In this document: positions 15,066 through 24,513 of the stretch, in pieces
Layout: each line of letters opens with the position of its first letter
Position numbering within the stretch: the first letter of the stretch is position 1
Source of the DNA: Pseudomonas extremaustralis
GTDB lineage: Bacteria > Pseudomonadota > Gammaproteobacteria > Pseudomonadales > Pseudomonadaceae
DNA length: 64,000 nucleotides
Direction of reading: 5' to 3'
NCBI RefSeq assembly: GCF_900102035.1
Contig: NZ_LT629689.1
Coordinates: 620,001 to 684,000, forward strand
Program-made: the position numbers and the translations under genes
The notes under the pieces: model-generated
The model's input: only the letters and a program-made list of their open reading frames with translations
Told to the model about the DNA's origin: nothing
Databases searched by the model: none

Positions 15066-16094
15066 ATGACCCAGCTTAAAAAAATCGTCGTAGCCATCGA
15101 CGCAGCGATTGCGTACCAGATCGGTCGCGATTCGCATCAAGTCGCCTTCAACGACGGTCTGCCGACCCTCGACGATGGCCTGGCGTTCTACATCAGCCAG
15201 TTGGCAAACCTGGAAGCTCGTATCTACGAGGCCAAGTACGCAGCCATCAACTACGACGAGCTGATCCCGGTCGACACCTCTCTCCCTGAGTGGGTCGATA
15301 GCTGGGACTACATCAGCTACGACGGCGTGACCCTGGGCAAGTTCATCGGCGCCAGCGCTGACGACCTGCCGGATGTAACCCTGTCGGCCAACAAGTCGTC
15401 CGTGCCGATCGGTTACGCGGGCAACAAGTACAGCTACAGCCTGGATGAGCTGCGCAAATCGCAACAACTGCGCATCCCGCTGGACAGCTCCAAAGCCAAG
15501 CTGGCCTTCCGCGGCGCCCAGGAGCACACCCAGCGCGTTGCATACTTTGGTGATGCGGCTCGCGGCATGACCGGACTGTTCAACAACCCGAACCTGGCGC
15601 TGTCCAACTCCACCCTGGATTGGTACAACGCCGCGACCACCGGTGACCAGATCGTCGCCGACCTGAACAAGATTCTGGTTGATGTCTACATCAACTCGGC
15701 GACCGTCCACGTCCCTGACACGATCATCCTGGATGCTGCCCGCTTCGCGTTCATCTCGAACAAGCGGATGGGCACCATCACCGACAAGACGATGCTGGAA
15801 TACTTCCGTACCAACAACCAGTACACCGCGCTGACCGGTCGCCCGATCAACATCTTCAGCCGCCTGCAACTGTCCGCTGCCCAACTGGCCGCCGCCGGCG
15901 TATCCAACGGCAGCAAGGATCGCATCGTCGCTTACGAGCTGAACGACGAGAACCTGGGCATGCAGGTTCCGATCCCATGGCGCTCCCTGGCTCCCCAGAT
16001 GTGGAATCTGAAGGTCAACGTGCCCTGCGAGTACAAGATCAGCGGCGTTGAATTCCGCTATCCGTTCTCTGGCGCGTACCGCGACCAGTTCTAA
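15066..16094 (+). CDS. Major capsid protein, DUF2184 family
   Basis: A 342-residue protein of the DUF2184 capsid group (YDELIPVDTSLPEWVDSWDY, then GMTGLFNNPN and RIVAYELNDENLGMQVPIPW). It should form the icosahedral shell with an HK97-like fold. Its position after a DUF2213 scaffold/protease and a cement protein is the usual order. Confidence 0.9.
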   Translation: MTQLKKIVVAIDAAIAYQIGRDSHQVAFNDGLPTLDDGLAFYISQLANLEARIYEAKYAAINYDELIPVDTSLPEWVDSWDYISYDGVTLGKFIGASADDLPDVTLSANKSSVPIGYAGNKYSYSLDELRKSQQLRIPLDSSKAKLAFRGAQEHTQRVAYFGDAARGMTGLFNNPNLALSNSTLDWYNAATTGDQIVADLNKILVDVYINSATVHVPDTIILDAARFAFISNKRMGTITDKTMLEYFRTNNQYTALTGRPINIFSRLQLSAAQLAAAGVSNGSKDRIVAYELNDENLGMQVPIPWRSLAPQMWNLKVNVPCEYKISGVEFRYPFSGAYRDQF

Positions 16095-16162
16095 CCAGCC
16101 GAACCGTGGCCGCTTCCGCTATGCCCGGGGCGGCGGCCAATGATTCCGGGCGAGGATTCGAC

Positions 16163-16396
16163 ATGTTCCTGAAGAACGAAGCAGCACGACTGATCACCAT
16201 CAACCACCTGGTTGGCGACAAAGAAACCAGCTACCCGATCCTGCCTGGCGAAAACCCGGCGGTCGAAGTTCCTGATGAGGTCGCCAAAATCGATTTCGTC
16301 AAAGCTCTGCTGAAGAACGGCGACCTGCGCCGCGTTGGTGCTGATGAACTGCCTGCCGACGAGGAAGAAGACGCGCCGGCCACAGGCAAGAAGTAA
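16163..16396 (+). CDS. Small head-region protein
   Basis: A 77-residue protein starting MFLKNEAARLITINHLVGD. GAGG lies seven bases before this ATG, so the longer frame from 16106 is not used. It has a beta-rich start and a strongly acidic tail (ADEEEDAPATGKK). The function is unknown; its place suggests a role at the head-tail joint. Confidence 0.65.
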   Translation: MFLKNEAARLITINHLVGDKETSYPILPGENPAVEVPDEVAKIDFVKALLKNGDLRRVGADELPADEEEDAPATGKK

Positions 16397-16439
16397 CACC
16401 CGGGCGCCTGGCGCCCACTCATTCATAGCTGGAGAGCCC

Positions 16440-16859
16440 ATGATAATCACCCCCGAGATGATTGCGGCTTTCCGCAGCAATCCCCTGATGAAGGCATTCA
16501 CCGACGCGGTGAAGTGGCCGGACGAGTTCATCGTCGAGGCATTGTGCGAAGCCGGTACCGAGACGGGATCAAGCCGCTGGGGTGCGCTGGAACTGACCTG
16601 CGACAACTTCAAGTGGCGCGGCATGCAGTACTTCGCCGCGCACTGGCTGGCGACCAACTTTTCCACCCTTGGCTCCACGGCGGCCCCCGGCTCCGATGCG
16701 CGCCTGAACGTGGCCCAGAAGTCGGTCGGTGACGAATCGATCGCCTACCGCGTGCCGCAGATGATGGACGCGGGCACCGACTGGCTGACCTACACCAACT
16801 TCGGCCAGCAGTTCTACCGGCTGAAAAAGCGCGCCGGGATGGGCGCCAAGGTGGTTTAG
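16440..16859 (+). CDS. Head-tail connector, DUF4054 family
   Basis: A 139-residue protein with the DUF4054 pattern (FRSNPLMKAFTDAVKWPDEF, then GMQYFAAHWLA and QFYRLKKRAGMGAKVV). It is equivalent to the first adaptor ring under the portal. The ATG at 16440 follows GGAGAG at good spacing. Confidence 0.8.
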   Translation: MIITPEMIAAFRSNPLMKAFTDAVKWPDEFIVEALCEAGTETGSSRWGALELTCDNFKWRGMQYFAAHWLATNFSTLGSTAAPGSDARLNVAQKSVGDESIAYRVPQMMDAGTDWLTYTNFGQQFYRLKKRAGMGAKVV

Positions 16860-17018
16860 ATGGGTGTCAACGCACCTCACGGCGAAAAGCCGCGCAGCAA
16901 GTTGCGCAAGGCGGCAGATCTGTTGCTGTTGCTGGTCATTGTCGCGGCCTTCTCATTCGCCTTGGCGTCGGGCCTTGAATCCTGCCAGCAGCGCGTATTG
17001 GAGATTACCCGGCAATGA
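16860..17018 (+). CDS. 52-residue single-pass membrane protein
   Basis: A short frame starting in the preceding TAG (TAGATG) and overlapping the next gene by 4 bases. A basic N-terminus (EKPRSKLRKAAD) is followed by a hydrophobic segment (about 21-38: LLLLLVIVAAFSFALAS). The function is unknown. Its tight coupling to connector genes supports expression. Confidence 0.6.
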   Translation: MGVNAPHGEKPRSKLRKAADLLLLLVIVAAFSFALASGLESCQQRVLEITRQ

Positions 17019-17614
17019 TCAATCTCGAGCTGATCGGCTTCCAGGAGCTGCAGGACGAGCTGTCGAAAGAGCTTGCCGCGCTTCGGTCCGACAAGGTGGT
17101 AACGGTCGGTATCCACGAAGAGGCGGGCGACGTTGAGTCGGGCGACCTGACCATGGCCGGCCTTGGGGCCATGCTCAACTTTGGCGCAACAATCAAGCAC
17201 CCGGGCGGCACGTCCTACGGATACGCCAGCAAGGCGGCCGCCGACCGTGATGAGGTCCGCTTCCTGAAGAAGGGTGCGGGCTATATGGAATTGGGCGTAA
17301 CCCAGCCGCACAACATCGATATCCCGGCGCGGGAGTGGCTTGAGCCTGGTGTTGCAAGCGCCACGCCTGAAGTGCTGCTGACCATCCAAGACGGCATGGA
17401 TGCCGGGCAGTCGATGGACCAGATCCTTGAGACTGTCGGTGTTGTGGCGGCTGGCGCGGTGAAGGTCTACATGACCGATCTGAAGACGCCGCCCAACGCC
17501 GCCTCCACCATCCGCAAGAAAGGTAGTTCGAATCCGCTGATCGACAAGGGCGCCCTGCGCCAGTCGGTCACCCACAAAGTTTCTATCGGTCCCGTGACGG
17601 AGGGCTTGGAATGA
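17015..17614 (+). CDS. Phage head-tail joining protein (HK97 gp10-like)
   Basis: A 199-residue protein with a charged N-terminal helix (LQDELSKELAALRSDKVVTV), a FGATIKHPGG turn and IPAREWLEPG motif seen in gp10-like tail-completion proteins, and a C-terminal KGALRQSVTHKV strand. It follows the DUF4054 connector. Confidence 0.75.
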   Translation: MINLELIGFQELQDELSKELAALRSDKVVTVGIHEEAGDVESGDLTMAGLGAMLNFGATIKHPGGTSYGYASKAAADRDEVRFLKKGAGYMELGVTQPHNIDIPAREWLEPGVASATPEVLLTIQDGMDAGQSMDQILETVGVVAAGAVKVYMTDLKTPPNAASTIRKKGSSNPLIDKGALRQSVTHKVSIGPVTEGLE

Positions 17615-17982
17615 GCCTTTCAATGGAAGGCCACATCGACGACGTGTTCGTCAGTGTCGCTGCGAGCCGAACTGTTTCCGTGGATGGCCAGTTTGTGGAA
17701 GGCATCTGGGTTCCCGGCGCGACCGAGACCAATCCCTACGTCGTCAACATCCAGCAGGCCAGTGATAGGGAGGTCGACTTCATCCGCCAGGGTGGCGAGC
17801 GGATCACCGACGTGCGCCGCATCTATATCAACCAGGGCGAGATGCAGTTGATCGACCAGACCGGCACCTGGGAGTTTCTCGGACAGCAGTGGAAGGCCAC
17901 CAAGTGTGACAACAGGTACTGGCGGAACTACTGCAAGGTCATCGTTATGCGGATCGACGATCAGTCAGGCGGCCCAGCATGA
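17611..17982 (+). CDS. Head-closure/neck protein
   Basis: A 123-residue beta-rich protein (SVDGQFVEGIWVPGATETNP, then EFLGQQWKATKCDNRYWRN). The position between the gp10-like and neck-terminator genes and the size fit a head-closure protein. Its sequence alone does not prove this. It overlaps both neighbours by 4 bases. Confidence 0.65.
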   Translation: MSLSMEGHIDDVFVSVAASRTVSVDGQFVEGIWVPGATETNPYVVNIQQASDREVDFIRQGGERITDVRRIYINQGEMQLIDQTGTWEFLGQQWKATKCDNRYWRNYCKVIVMRIDDQSGGPA

Positions 17983-18524
17983 CCAACGAAGAACTGTTCA
18001 AGAAGCTGCGCCCGATTGTGATGCTGGCGACCGGTGTGCCTGAGTGCATCCTTGCGGATCAGGTCGGCCCAGGCAGCATGCCGGCCCCCAAGGGCGCATA
18101 CGCAACGATCACGCCCAGGCAGTCCATCAGTGAGCGCGGCCAGGCCAACATCGTGTCGCGTGACATCCCAGGCGATCAGGTGGAGGTCGATGTGCGAGCG
18201 CAGATCATGTGCTCGGCAAGCATCAACTTCTACCGAGGCGAGGCGCTGATGTACGCCGAGCGCCTGAAGCAGGCCAACAAGCGGCCGGACGTGAGCATGA
18301 TGCTGTTCAAGGCCAAGATCGGCTGGAACAGCACGGATGCCGTGAATAACCTCACCAGCCTGCAGTCGGCCAACTTCGAGCAGCGGGCGCAGATCACCAT
18401 CCGCCTGATGTACGAGACCAGCAGCCTCCCGGCTATCAACAACATCCTGAGCGTCGAAGTGGCGCTCCAGAACGAAAAGGCGCGGGTCATTGAGACCTTC
18501 ACCGTCGAAATTGACCCCGCATAA
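17979..18524 (+). CDS. Phage neck terminator protein (gp12-like)
   Basis: A 181-residue protein of the neck/tail-terminator group (NEELFKKLRPIVMLATGVP, then NFEQRAQITIRLMYETS). It should cap the tail tube at the neck. It is the last gene before the tail sheath and overlaps the preceding gene by 4 bases. Confidence 0.75.
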   Translation: MTNEELFKKLRPIVMLATGVPECILADQVGPGSMPAPKGAYATITPRQSISERGQANIVSRDIPGDQVEVDVRAQIMCSASINFYRGEALMYAERLKQANKRPDVSMMLFKAKIGWNSTDAVNNLTSLQSANFEQRAQITIRLMYETSSLPAINNILSVEVALQNEKARVIETFTVEIDPA

Positions 18525-18542
18525 ATCATTGGAGCGCTCGAG

Positions 18543-19685
18543 ATGAGTTACCCCGCCTCAGAAATCATCCGCATCAACGCCCGGATCAGCCCGGCCGGCC
18601 TTGGTAATGCAAACTTTGCCAGCGCCATGCTGTTCGCTCCGCAGCTTGAGCTGCCGGTAGGCTTTGCGCCTGATACATACCGAACTTATTTCAGCTTGCC
18701 CGCGCTTTCTGAAGACTTCGCCGACACCACCGAGACGTACAAGGCGGCTCAGCGCTGGCTTGGCGGTACTCCGGCTACTCGCCAGATCCAAGTCTGGGGC
18801 GCAGCCACTGCCGACGCCACCCGTGCCGCCACGCTCAACAAGGCTCGGAATATCACCTGGTGGTACTGGACCATGTGGACGGCTCCAGTTCTGGCAGTCA
18901 AGGCGGACGTACTGGCAATCGCCCAATGGTGCGAAGACAACACCAGCATGTTCATCGACAACCAGACTGGCGCATCGGTGGGCGAGATTCGCGACCCTGC
19001 TGATGTTGACGATATCGCCACTCAGTTGACTTCTGCCGGATTCCGTCACGTATTCACTGCCGCGCACGCCACCGACGCCTACTCTGGTTCGGCCCTGGCC
19101 AAGCATTACGCCGCTGTGAACTACAGTGCCGATCGCTCGACGATTACCGGTGAATTCAAGAAGTCGCCAAGCGTAACTGCGGAAAACCTGACCGGCACCG
19201 CTTACACCGCCATGCAGAGTGACAAGAAGAAGGCCGTCTTCTACACCGTAGTGGACAACCAGGGCTCTACCGACTCCGGTCGCTGGCTCAACACCCTAAC
19301 GCACAGCACCTACGGCGAGTTCATTGACGACGTGGTCAATCTCGACGCGTGCGTCAACTACCTGACGACTTCGCTCTACAACGCAGTGGCGAACCAGACC
19401 ACCAAGCTGGCCCAGACCCCGGTTGGCCAGGCCGTGCTGATCGGCGCCGCACGGGCGACCATGCAGCAGTTCATCAACAACGGCTACCTGGGTCCGCGGA
19501 ACTACATCGACCCGGACGACGGCCTCGAGAAATACACCATCGGTTTCGAGATCCTGACCAAGCCCGAGGACATCCTCGACCTGTCGGATGCTGATCGCAG
19601 CGCCCGCAAGTCCGCACCACTCCGCATTCGCCTGTTCCGCGCCGGCGCCATCCACATTGTTGACGTTGACCTCGACGTTTATTGA
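18543..19685 (+). CDS. Contractile tail sheath protein, DUF3383 family
   Basis: A 380-residue DUF3383 protein (MSYPASEIIRINARISPAGL, then QNTQ-like ATRQIQVWGAATA and the C-terminal RIRLFRAGAIHIVDVDL). DUF3383 proteins form the contractile sheath in this group of myoviruses. It is followed by the DUF3277 tube gene, the standard pairing. Confidence 0.87.
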   Translation: MSYPASEIIRINARISPAGLGNANFASAMLFAPQLELPVGFAPDTYRTYFSLPALSEDFADTTETYKAAQRWLGGTPATRQIQVWGAATADATRAATLNKARNITWWYWTMWTAPVLAVKADVLAIAQWCEDNTSMFIDNQTGASVGEIRDPADVDDIATQLTSAGFRHVFTAAHATDAYSGSALAKHYAAVNYSADRSTITGEFKKSPSVTAENLTGTAYTAMQSDKKKAVFYTVVDNQGSTDSGRWLNTLTHSTYGEFIDDVVNLDACVNYLTTSLYNAVANQTTKLAQTPVGQAVLIGAARATMQQFINNGYLGPRNYIDPDDGLEKYTIGFEILTKPEDILDLSDADRSARKSAPLRIRLFRAGAIHIVDVDLDVY

Positions 19686-19695
19686 TAGGTGACCC

Positions 19696-20103
19696 ATGAG
19701 CCTGAGTAATTTCTCGAACGACCTGACCGTCGTCACCATCAATGGCCGTCAGATCCAGGACTGGGGCGAAACCGCTACCCCGTACACGGACGCGCCGATT
19801 GATCCTCAAAGCCAACTGCGCCGGGGGCAGGGCGGCAATGCATGCCGAATGGACAGACAAAACCCTGGGCGCGAGGTAAACATTTATCTCAACCCTGGAT
19901 CGTCCGACTCAGCCTACGTGCAGGGCCTGTTTAACTCGAAAGCCAACATCACACTGACCTTCACCCAGATCGGCACGCTGGAAACCGCGCTTGGTTCTGA
20001 AGGCATTATCGCGAACGACGGCCAGCGCGGCCGGGCCGGCTCCACCATCACGGACGACCAGTTCACGATGCACTTCAATATCTGGGAAGCGACAAGGGGC
20101 TGA
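19696..20103 (+). CDS. Tail tube protein, DUF3277 family
   Basis: A 135-residue protein with DUF3277 features (NDLTVVTINGRQIQDWGE, then QNPGREVNIYLNPGSSDSAY and QFTMHFNIWEATRG). It forms the inner tube within the DUF3383 sheath. Confidence 0.87.
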   Translation: MSLSNFSNDLTVVTINGRQIQDWGETATPYTDAPIDPQSQLRRGQGGNACRMDRQNPGREVNIYLNPGSSDSAYVQGLFNSKANITLTFTQIGTLETALGSEGIIANDGQRGRAGSTITDDQFTMHFNIWEATRG

Positions 20104-20106
20104 TAG

Positions 20107-20508
20107 ATGAGCGTTAAATCATTCACCGTGGGCGGCGTGCAGTACAACGCCGCCATGGCCAGCGCTGTCGATCAGGACCGTCTGATGTCCCTGCTGTCTG
20201 CCGCCGTGCTTGAGCGATTCGCCACGGCGGCGGGCGCCGGCCTGGAAGTGGACGATCAGGTGCTTTGCGCCATGTTCATGTCGATGCGCCAGGATGTGAA
20301 GGCCCAGGTCGCGCAGATGATCATGGCTCGCGCGCTGATCAATGGCACTGAGCGCCCGGTCACCGTCGCCGACTTCGGCGGAAAGATGGTGCAGTACAAC
20401 CAACTCCTGGCCGAACTGCTGCGCTGGAACCTCTCCGATTTTTTCGACTGGCTGCCAAGCGGCGCAAAAGGCGCTCGGCAGGAAGGGGCGGCAAGCGCAG
20501 CGCAGTAA
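20107..20508 (+). CDS. Tail assembly chaperone, unshifted product (gpG-like)
   Basis: A 133-residue protein between tube and tape measure, the classic place for a lambda G-type chaperone. It contains an N-terminal beta part and a helical C-terminal half (KAQVAQMIMARALI, then NLSDFFDWLPSG). A T TTT TTC heptamer at 20439-20445 near its 3' end can shift ribosomes into the next frame. Confidence 0.8.
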   Translation: MSVKSFTVGGVQYNAAMASAVDQDRLMSLLSAAVLERFATAAGAGLEVDDQVLCAMFMSMRQDVKAQVAQMIMARALINGTERPVTVADFGGKMVQYNQLLAELLRWNLSDFFDWLPSGAKGARQEGAASAAQ

Positions 20509-20672
20509 ATTGGTTCCTGATGCGGCCCTGTGTGGGGATTGTCGGGGTTTGCCCTCCGCTTTGCACCTGGGCCCAGCTTGAAGACGGCACCCACTCTATA
20601 GCGAGCGTGGAGCGCTTCAATCAGGCGATGGACGAACTGTGGGATCAATACGAGGCTGCGAAGAATGGCTAG
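20107..20672 (+). CDS. Tail assembly chaperone, -1 frameshift product (gpGT-like)
   Basis: After slippage at 20439-20445 the -1 frame stays open to TAG 20670-20672. It adds a basic stretch (RLAAKRRKRRSAGRGGKRSA) and a domain ending FNQAMDELWDQYEAAKNG, typical of the second chaperone part in this tail type. Without the shift, the second part has only a poor ATG at 20520 with no ribosome site. The tape measure ATG (20665) overlaps its end. Confidence 0.72.
20439..20445 (+). other. Slippery heptamer T TTT TTC
   Basis: It is in register with the gpG-like frame (GAT TTT TTC). Tandem -1 slippage keeps pairing on TTT TTT and enters the open -1 frame. This is the canonical X XXY YYZ form. Confidence 0.75.
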
Positions 20673-22014
20673 CAAAGTACTGAAGTCATTCCTGATCGGC
20701 ATCGGCTGGGATACCAAGGCTCTGGAGGCGGGCGACAAAAAGATCCAGTCCAGCCTGCAAGGCGTTAAGTCGAGTGCGCTTGGAATCTCGGCGGCGCTGG
20801 TTGGAGCTTTTGGGGCTGGTGCCGGGGTAATTGTCAGCACGGCCAACAAGATTGATCGTCTGGCTGCTGCCGCCCAAAACATGCGTACAGCATTCTCCGC
20901 TCAGTACAACTTCGGTAACGCCATAGCGCAGATGGGCGGGCAGGCACAAGAAGGGTACGACTTCCTCAAAAGAGCTGAAGAGTTCCAGAACAACTTCAAC
21001 CTGAACGGCAAGGATGATTCGATTGATGCTCTTGCGCGAGCCGGTCTCGATACAGGGAGGCTGGCTGACACCAGGCTCAATGGCGGTGATGCCATGGATT
21101 TTTATAGGGAGCTGGAGAAGCAGTTCAAGGAGAGGGGGCTCAATGAGGGGCAGCGAGCGCAAGTTCAATCCACGCTTAGCTATTCTGACTTCGTGTCAAG
21201 GCTTCTAAAAGAAGGAAACGGTGAGGCTAGGATGGCGCAGGCCGCCAGAAATACCGGCTCTATCGACCAGATGACCGATAGTGCCCGCAGGTTCGCTGAT
21301 AGCAATACGGTTCTAAGCCAGAAATTTGAAGGCTTGGCGAATGAGCTGACTGAGAAGTTCCTACCAAGCCTGATCGGTGCGAGCGAATGGGCAAATAAGT
21401 TCCTCGATGAGCACCGGGGCGAGATCAGTAAGGGCATTGATTATGCAGCGGACAACCCAGGCGCCACCGCTGCGCTTCTTGGCTCAAGTGTGTCATCCCT
21501 GTTCGGACCCGTAATTTCAAAGTTTGGCCTAACGTCGATTGGAGGCATGGCCACGAAGGCTGGCGTTGCCGGTCTGGTGGGGACTGGTAGCGCTATCGGC
21601 TCAAACCTGGTCAACCAAGGACTGGACAAGTATGTCCCTGGCTACAGGGGCGTGTCTCAAGGCTTCGATGACCTGCTCAAGGGGGTCACTGGCCTGGATC
21701 GGATTCCTGGGCCGCTGGACCTCATGTCCGGTCGCTTCCCCAGCTTTGTCGATCAGCCAAAGTTCCCCACAACAGGCGACAGAACCGCAGCCGACAGCAT
21801 GCCTCCGCAATCAAGTATTGATGAACGCTACAAGGACGTTCCGTCGCAGAGCGCCGATGATCTGGTCAGGCGCATACAGGACGCGAAATTCAACGTCCAT
21901 AACAACCTGACCATTGAGATTGACGGTGAGAAGCTGAACCACAGAATCATCCGAGTCAACGAACGCCAGAACTACGAGGCGTCTGATGATCTAAGGTCAA
22001 CTACGAGGCGCTAG
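20665..22014 (+). CDS. Tape measure protein
   Basis: A 449-residue protein after the chaperones. It has helical N-terminal and middle parts, an alanine-rich hydrophobic stretch (about 36-60: ALGISAALVGAFGAGAGVIV) and a glycine-rich centre (about 275-310). Its length suggests a short tail. A C-terminal beta part (NVHNNLTIEIDGEKLNHRII) may contact the baseplate. Confidence 0.82.
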   Translation: MASKVLKSFLIGIGWDTKALEAGDKKIQSSLQGVKSSALGISAALVGAFGAGAGVIVSTANKIDRLAAAAQNMRTAFSAQYNFGNAIAQMGGQAQEGYDFLKRAEEFQNNFNLNGKDDSIDALARAGLDTGRLADTRLNGGDAMDFYRELEKQFKERGLNEGQRAQVQSTLSYSDFVSRLLKEGNGEARMAQAARNTGSIDQMTDSARRFADSNTVLSQKFEGLANELTEKFLPSLIGASEWANKFLDEHRGEISKGIDYAADNPGATAALLGSSVSSLFGPVISKFGLTSIGGMATKAGVAGLVGTGSAIGSNLVNQGLDKYVPGYRGVSQGFDDLLKGVTGLDRIPGPLDLMSGRFPSFVDQPKFPTTGDRTAADSMPPQSSIDERYKDVPSQSADDLVRRIQDAKFNVHNNLTIEIDGEKLNHRIIRVNERQNYEASDDLRSTTRR

Positions 22015-22016
22015 CC

Positions 22017-22673
22017 ATGAGCATCGTCAACATATTCACGCGCCAAGCGCCGACTCTCGCTAGCTACTCGTTCGACGCCGTGCTGGAAGATACATTTGAG
22101 TCCAGCGTTACTATTACGACGTTCCCGATTGAGAGCGGCGTAAGAGTCGCCGACCACAGAATCTTCAATCCATTCAAGTGGACGATGACAGGCGCGATCA
22201 GTAACAACCCGGTCAAGACGCAACTGACGGACTTCCTCGGCGGAGCGCTCTCCAATCTCACCGACAACCCATTTATAGCCGGGGTTGCTGGGCTTTCGGC
22301 TGGATTTCTCGCCGGCAGCGACGAGACGAGGGCGAGCTCCACGCTGGGGCTCCTTGTCGAGCTGATGAGCAAGAAAGAGCCGTTCGATGTTGATATTGGT
22401 GAGGTCATTCTCAGAAATATGGCGATCACTCGCCTATCGCGAACCAAGGAGCCGCGCAACGAGGGTGGCCTGGAGTTCGTTGCGGAATTGCAGGAGGTTA
22501 TTCAGCTGGATCGGCTCGCTGCTGGCAATGACCGCTGGCCTCACCAGCTAAGAGCTGGAGACCCTTCGCAGAGCGCCCTTACAAGAGTCGTAAACAAGGG
22601 GCAGCTAATCGCCAAGGAGGCAACAGCAAGCGTGACAAATGCCGTTAACGGAATTCTTGATGGAATAGCCTGA
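22017..22673 (+). CDS. Dit-like baseplate protein
   Basis: A 218-residue protein with an N-terminal domain like the distal-tail adaptor of this myovirus group (YSFDAVLEDTFESSVTITTF, then VADHRIFNPFKWTMTG). It is placed directly after the tape measure and should join tube to hub. Confidence 0.75.
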   Translation: MSIVNIFTRQAPTLASYSFDAVLEDTFESSVTITTFPIESGVRVADHRIFNPFKWTMTGAISNNPVKTQLTDFLGGALSNLTDNPFIAGVAGLSAGFLAGSDETRASSTLGLLVELMSKKEPFDVDIGEVILRNMAITRLSRTKEPRNEGGLEFVAELQEVIQLDRLAAGNDRWPHQLRAGDPSQSALTRVVNKGQLIAKEATASVTNAVNGILDGIA

Positions 22674-22981
22674 TGCTCACAATCCCTTTAGCGGCTGGCG
22701 TAGATAACGCCCACCAGCGATTCAGTGTTCAGCTCGGCGACAACCTTATCTCCTTTGAAATCGACTTCATTTCGTACCTGGATGCGCCAGCGTGGTCCAT
22801 GAATATTGTGCGCGGCGGAATCAGGCTCGCGGCTGGCGTGATGCTGGAGCCCGGCAGCGACATCATTCAAAGCTACCGCACTGGCATTGGGCAGATGGTG
22901 TTCACTGGCAAAGACGTGACCCTGGACAACCTTGGCGTCGATAACTCCCTTGTCTGGATACCTCCAGTGGTGGAAATATGA
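22673..22981 (+). CDS. Baseplate plug protein
   Basis: A 102-residue beta-rich protein (HQRFSVQLGDNLISFEIDFI, then AWSMNIVRGGIRLAAGVML) that fits the baseplate plug family found between the Dit-like and hub genes. Start and stop overlap both neighbours. Confidence 0.75.
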   Translation: MLTIPLAAGVDNAHQRFSVQLGDNLISFEIDFISYLDAPAWSMNIVRGGIRLAAGVMLEPGSDIIQSYRTGIGQMVFTGKDVTLDNLGVDNSLVWIPPVVEI

Positions 22982-24417
22982 GATCAAGAGCTTGGTCTGT
23001 CGATATCAACGGCGAGCCTTATATCAGCTTGCAGTCCGGCTCAACGCAGTTTCGAATCCAGTTCAATATTGACGTGTCACCTGGCAGCTCTGTGTCGTAT
23101 GCCGACATTCGCCTTTACAACCTGAACAAGGTGTCGGGGATTGCGAACGGCGCCAGAATCATCCTGAGGGCTGGCTACACTGACAATATCGACGCGATCT
23201 TCACTGGCACTGTGACCAACGTATTGCGTGAGCGCGAGCCGGGATCGCCGGAAATCATCACTAGGCTAATCTGCAAATCAGGGTTCGCCGTGGTGGATCG
23301 AGGATCGGCGCAAACTTGCCTAGGCCCTGGCGCCAGAGTCGAAGAAGTTATCCGGGATCTGGCCAGGCAGTGGCCCATTCCAGTAGATATGGATGACAAG
23401 CAGTTCGCCGATGACCAGCCTATGATTCGTGGGTGCACGATTGATGGCGACATCCCAAAGGCAATGGATAACCTGGCTTACGATTATGACTTCAAATGGC
23501 TCCAACACATGGGGCGCATGTACGTCACTAAGCCTGAGATGAAGCGGAATTCAACCGCTATCAAGATCAACCAATTCACCGGAATGATCGGGATCCCAGA
23601 GATAGGTCTAGGGCCGAGCGGTCTTGGGATATCCGTCTCTGCGCAGCTAAACCCTTCGATCATGATCAACGGCGTCATCGACCTGACAAGTGAGTTCGCC
23701 ACATACAACACGGGTAATCTGTACGTGTCCGAGGTTCAGCCTGAGGCGAAGCCTGTAGGCGAGTACAACGTGTTTGCCCTGAGATACGAGGGCGACTCGC
23801 ACAGTGACACATGGAAGGTTGACATCGACGGTATCCGCTGGGGAACGAAGCCAGACACAAGGTCGGTGTCCACGCCAGAGAATGGCAAGCTGATCTGGGG
23901 GGCGTCCTTTAAAGAGAACAATGAGCCTTACGAGCCGTTCAAGGCTAAGGTGATCGCTATCGCGAAGGGGCTGGCTGTTGACCCTAACTGGCTAATGGCG
24001 GTTATGGCTTATGAGACCGGGAAGCACAAATTCAGCCCTGAAGCTCAGAACCCCAAGAGCAGCGCCACCGGCCTGATTCAGTTTCTTGAAGACACCGCTA
24101 AAAAGCTTGGGACAACCACGAAGCAGCTTTCACGCATGACCGCCGTGCAGCAACTTGACTACGTAAAGAAATATTACGAAAAGGCAGCATCGAAGCCTAT
24201 CCGCAACCTGGGAGATGCTTATTTGGCAGTCTTGTGGCCTGCGGCAATTGGATTCCCAGACACCTACGTGATGTGGGAGAGAGACTCCGGCCCATATCGG
24301 CGCGAGTACAAAGCAAACAGCCACCTGGACAAGGGAAACAAAGGCTTCATCACGAGGGGCGACGCGGTGTCTGTAGTGAACGAGTCTTACAGTGCTGGCG
24401 GCAAGCGATCTAGGTAG
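22978..24417 (+). CDS. Baseplate hub with C-terminal lytic transglycosylase
   Basis: A 479-residue protein. Residues 1-290 are a gp27/hub-like part (VDINGEPYISLQSGSTQFRI, then SYADIRLYNL). Residues about 323-440 look like an SLT-type transglycosylase, with the probable catalytic Glu346 in AYETG and the GLIQF motif at 365-369. Such a domain would cut peptidoglycan locally during infection. The fusion of hub and muramidase is common in contractile tails. Confidence 0.82.
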   Translation: MRSRAWSVDINGEPYISLQSGSTQFRIQFNIDVSPGSSVSYADIRLYNLNKVSGIANGARIILRAGYTDNIDAIFTGTVTNVLREREPGSPEIITRLICKSGFAVVDRGSAQTCLGPGARVEEVIRDLARQWPIPVDMDDKQFADDQPMIRGCTIDGDIPKAMDNLAYDYDFKWLQHMGRMYVTKPEMKRNSTAIKINQFTGMIGIPEIGLGPSGLGISVSAQLNPSIMINGVIDLTSEFATYNTGNLYVSEVQPEAKPVGEYNVFALRYEGDSHSDTWKVDIDGIRWGTKPDTRSVSTPENGKLIWGASFKENNEPYEPFKAKVIAIAKGLAVDPNWLMAVMAYETGKHKFSPEAQNPKSSATGLIQFLEDTAKKLGTTTKQLSRMTAVQQLDYVKKYYEKAASKPIRNLGDAYLAVLWPAAIGFPDTYVMWERDSGPYRREYKANSHLDKGNKGFITRGDAVSVVNESYSAGGKRSR

Positions 24418-24513
24418 GTCGGCTGCGTGGGAAGCATCAAGGATGCTGTGTTCGCGCTGACCATCTGCTACATTTTGTGGCCTTTACGGATTGCGGCCAT
24501 CCTGGACGGTAAA

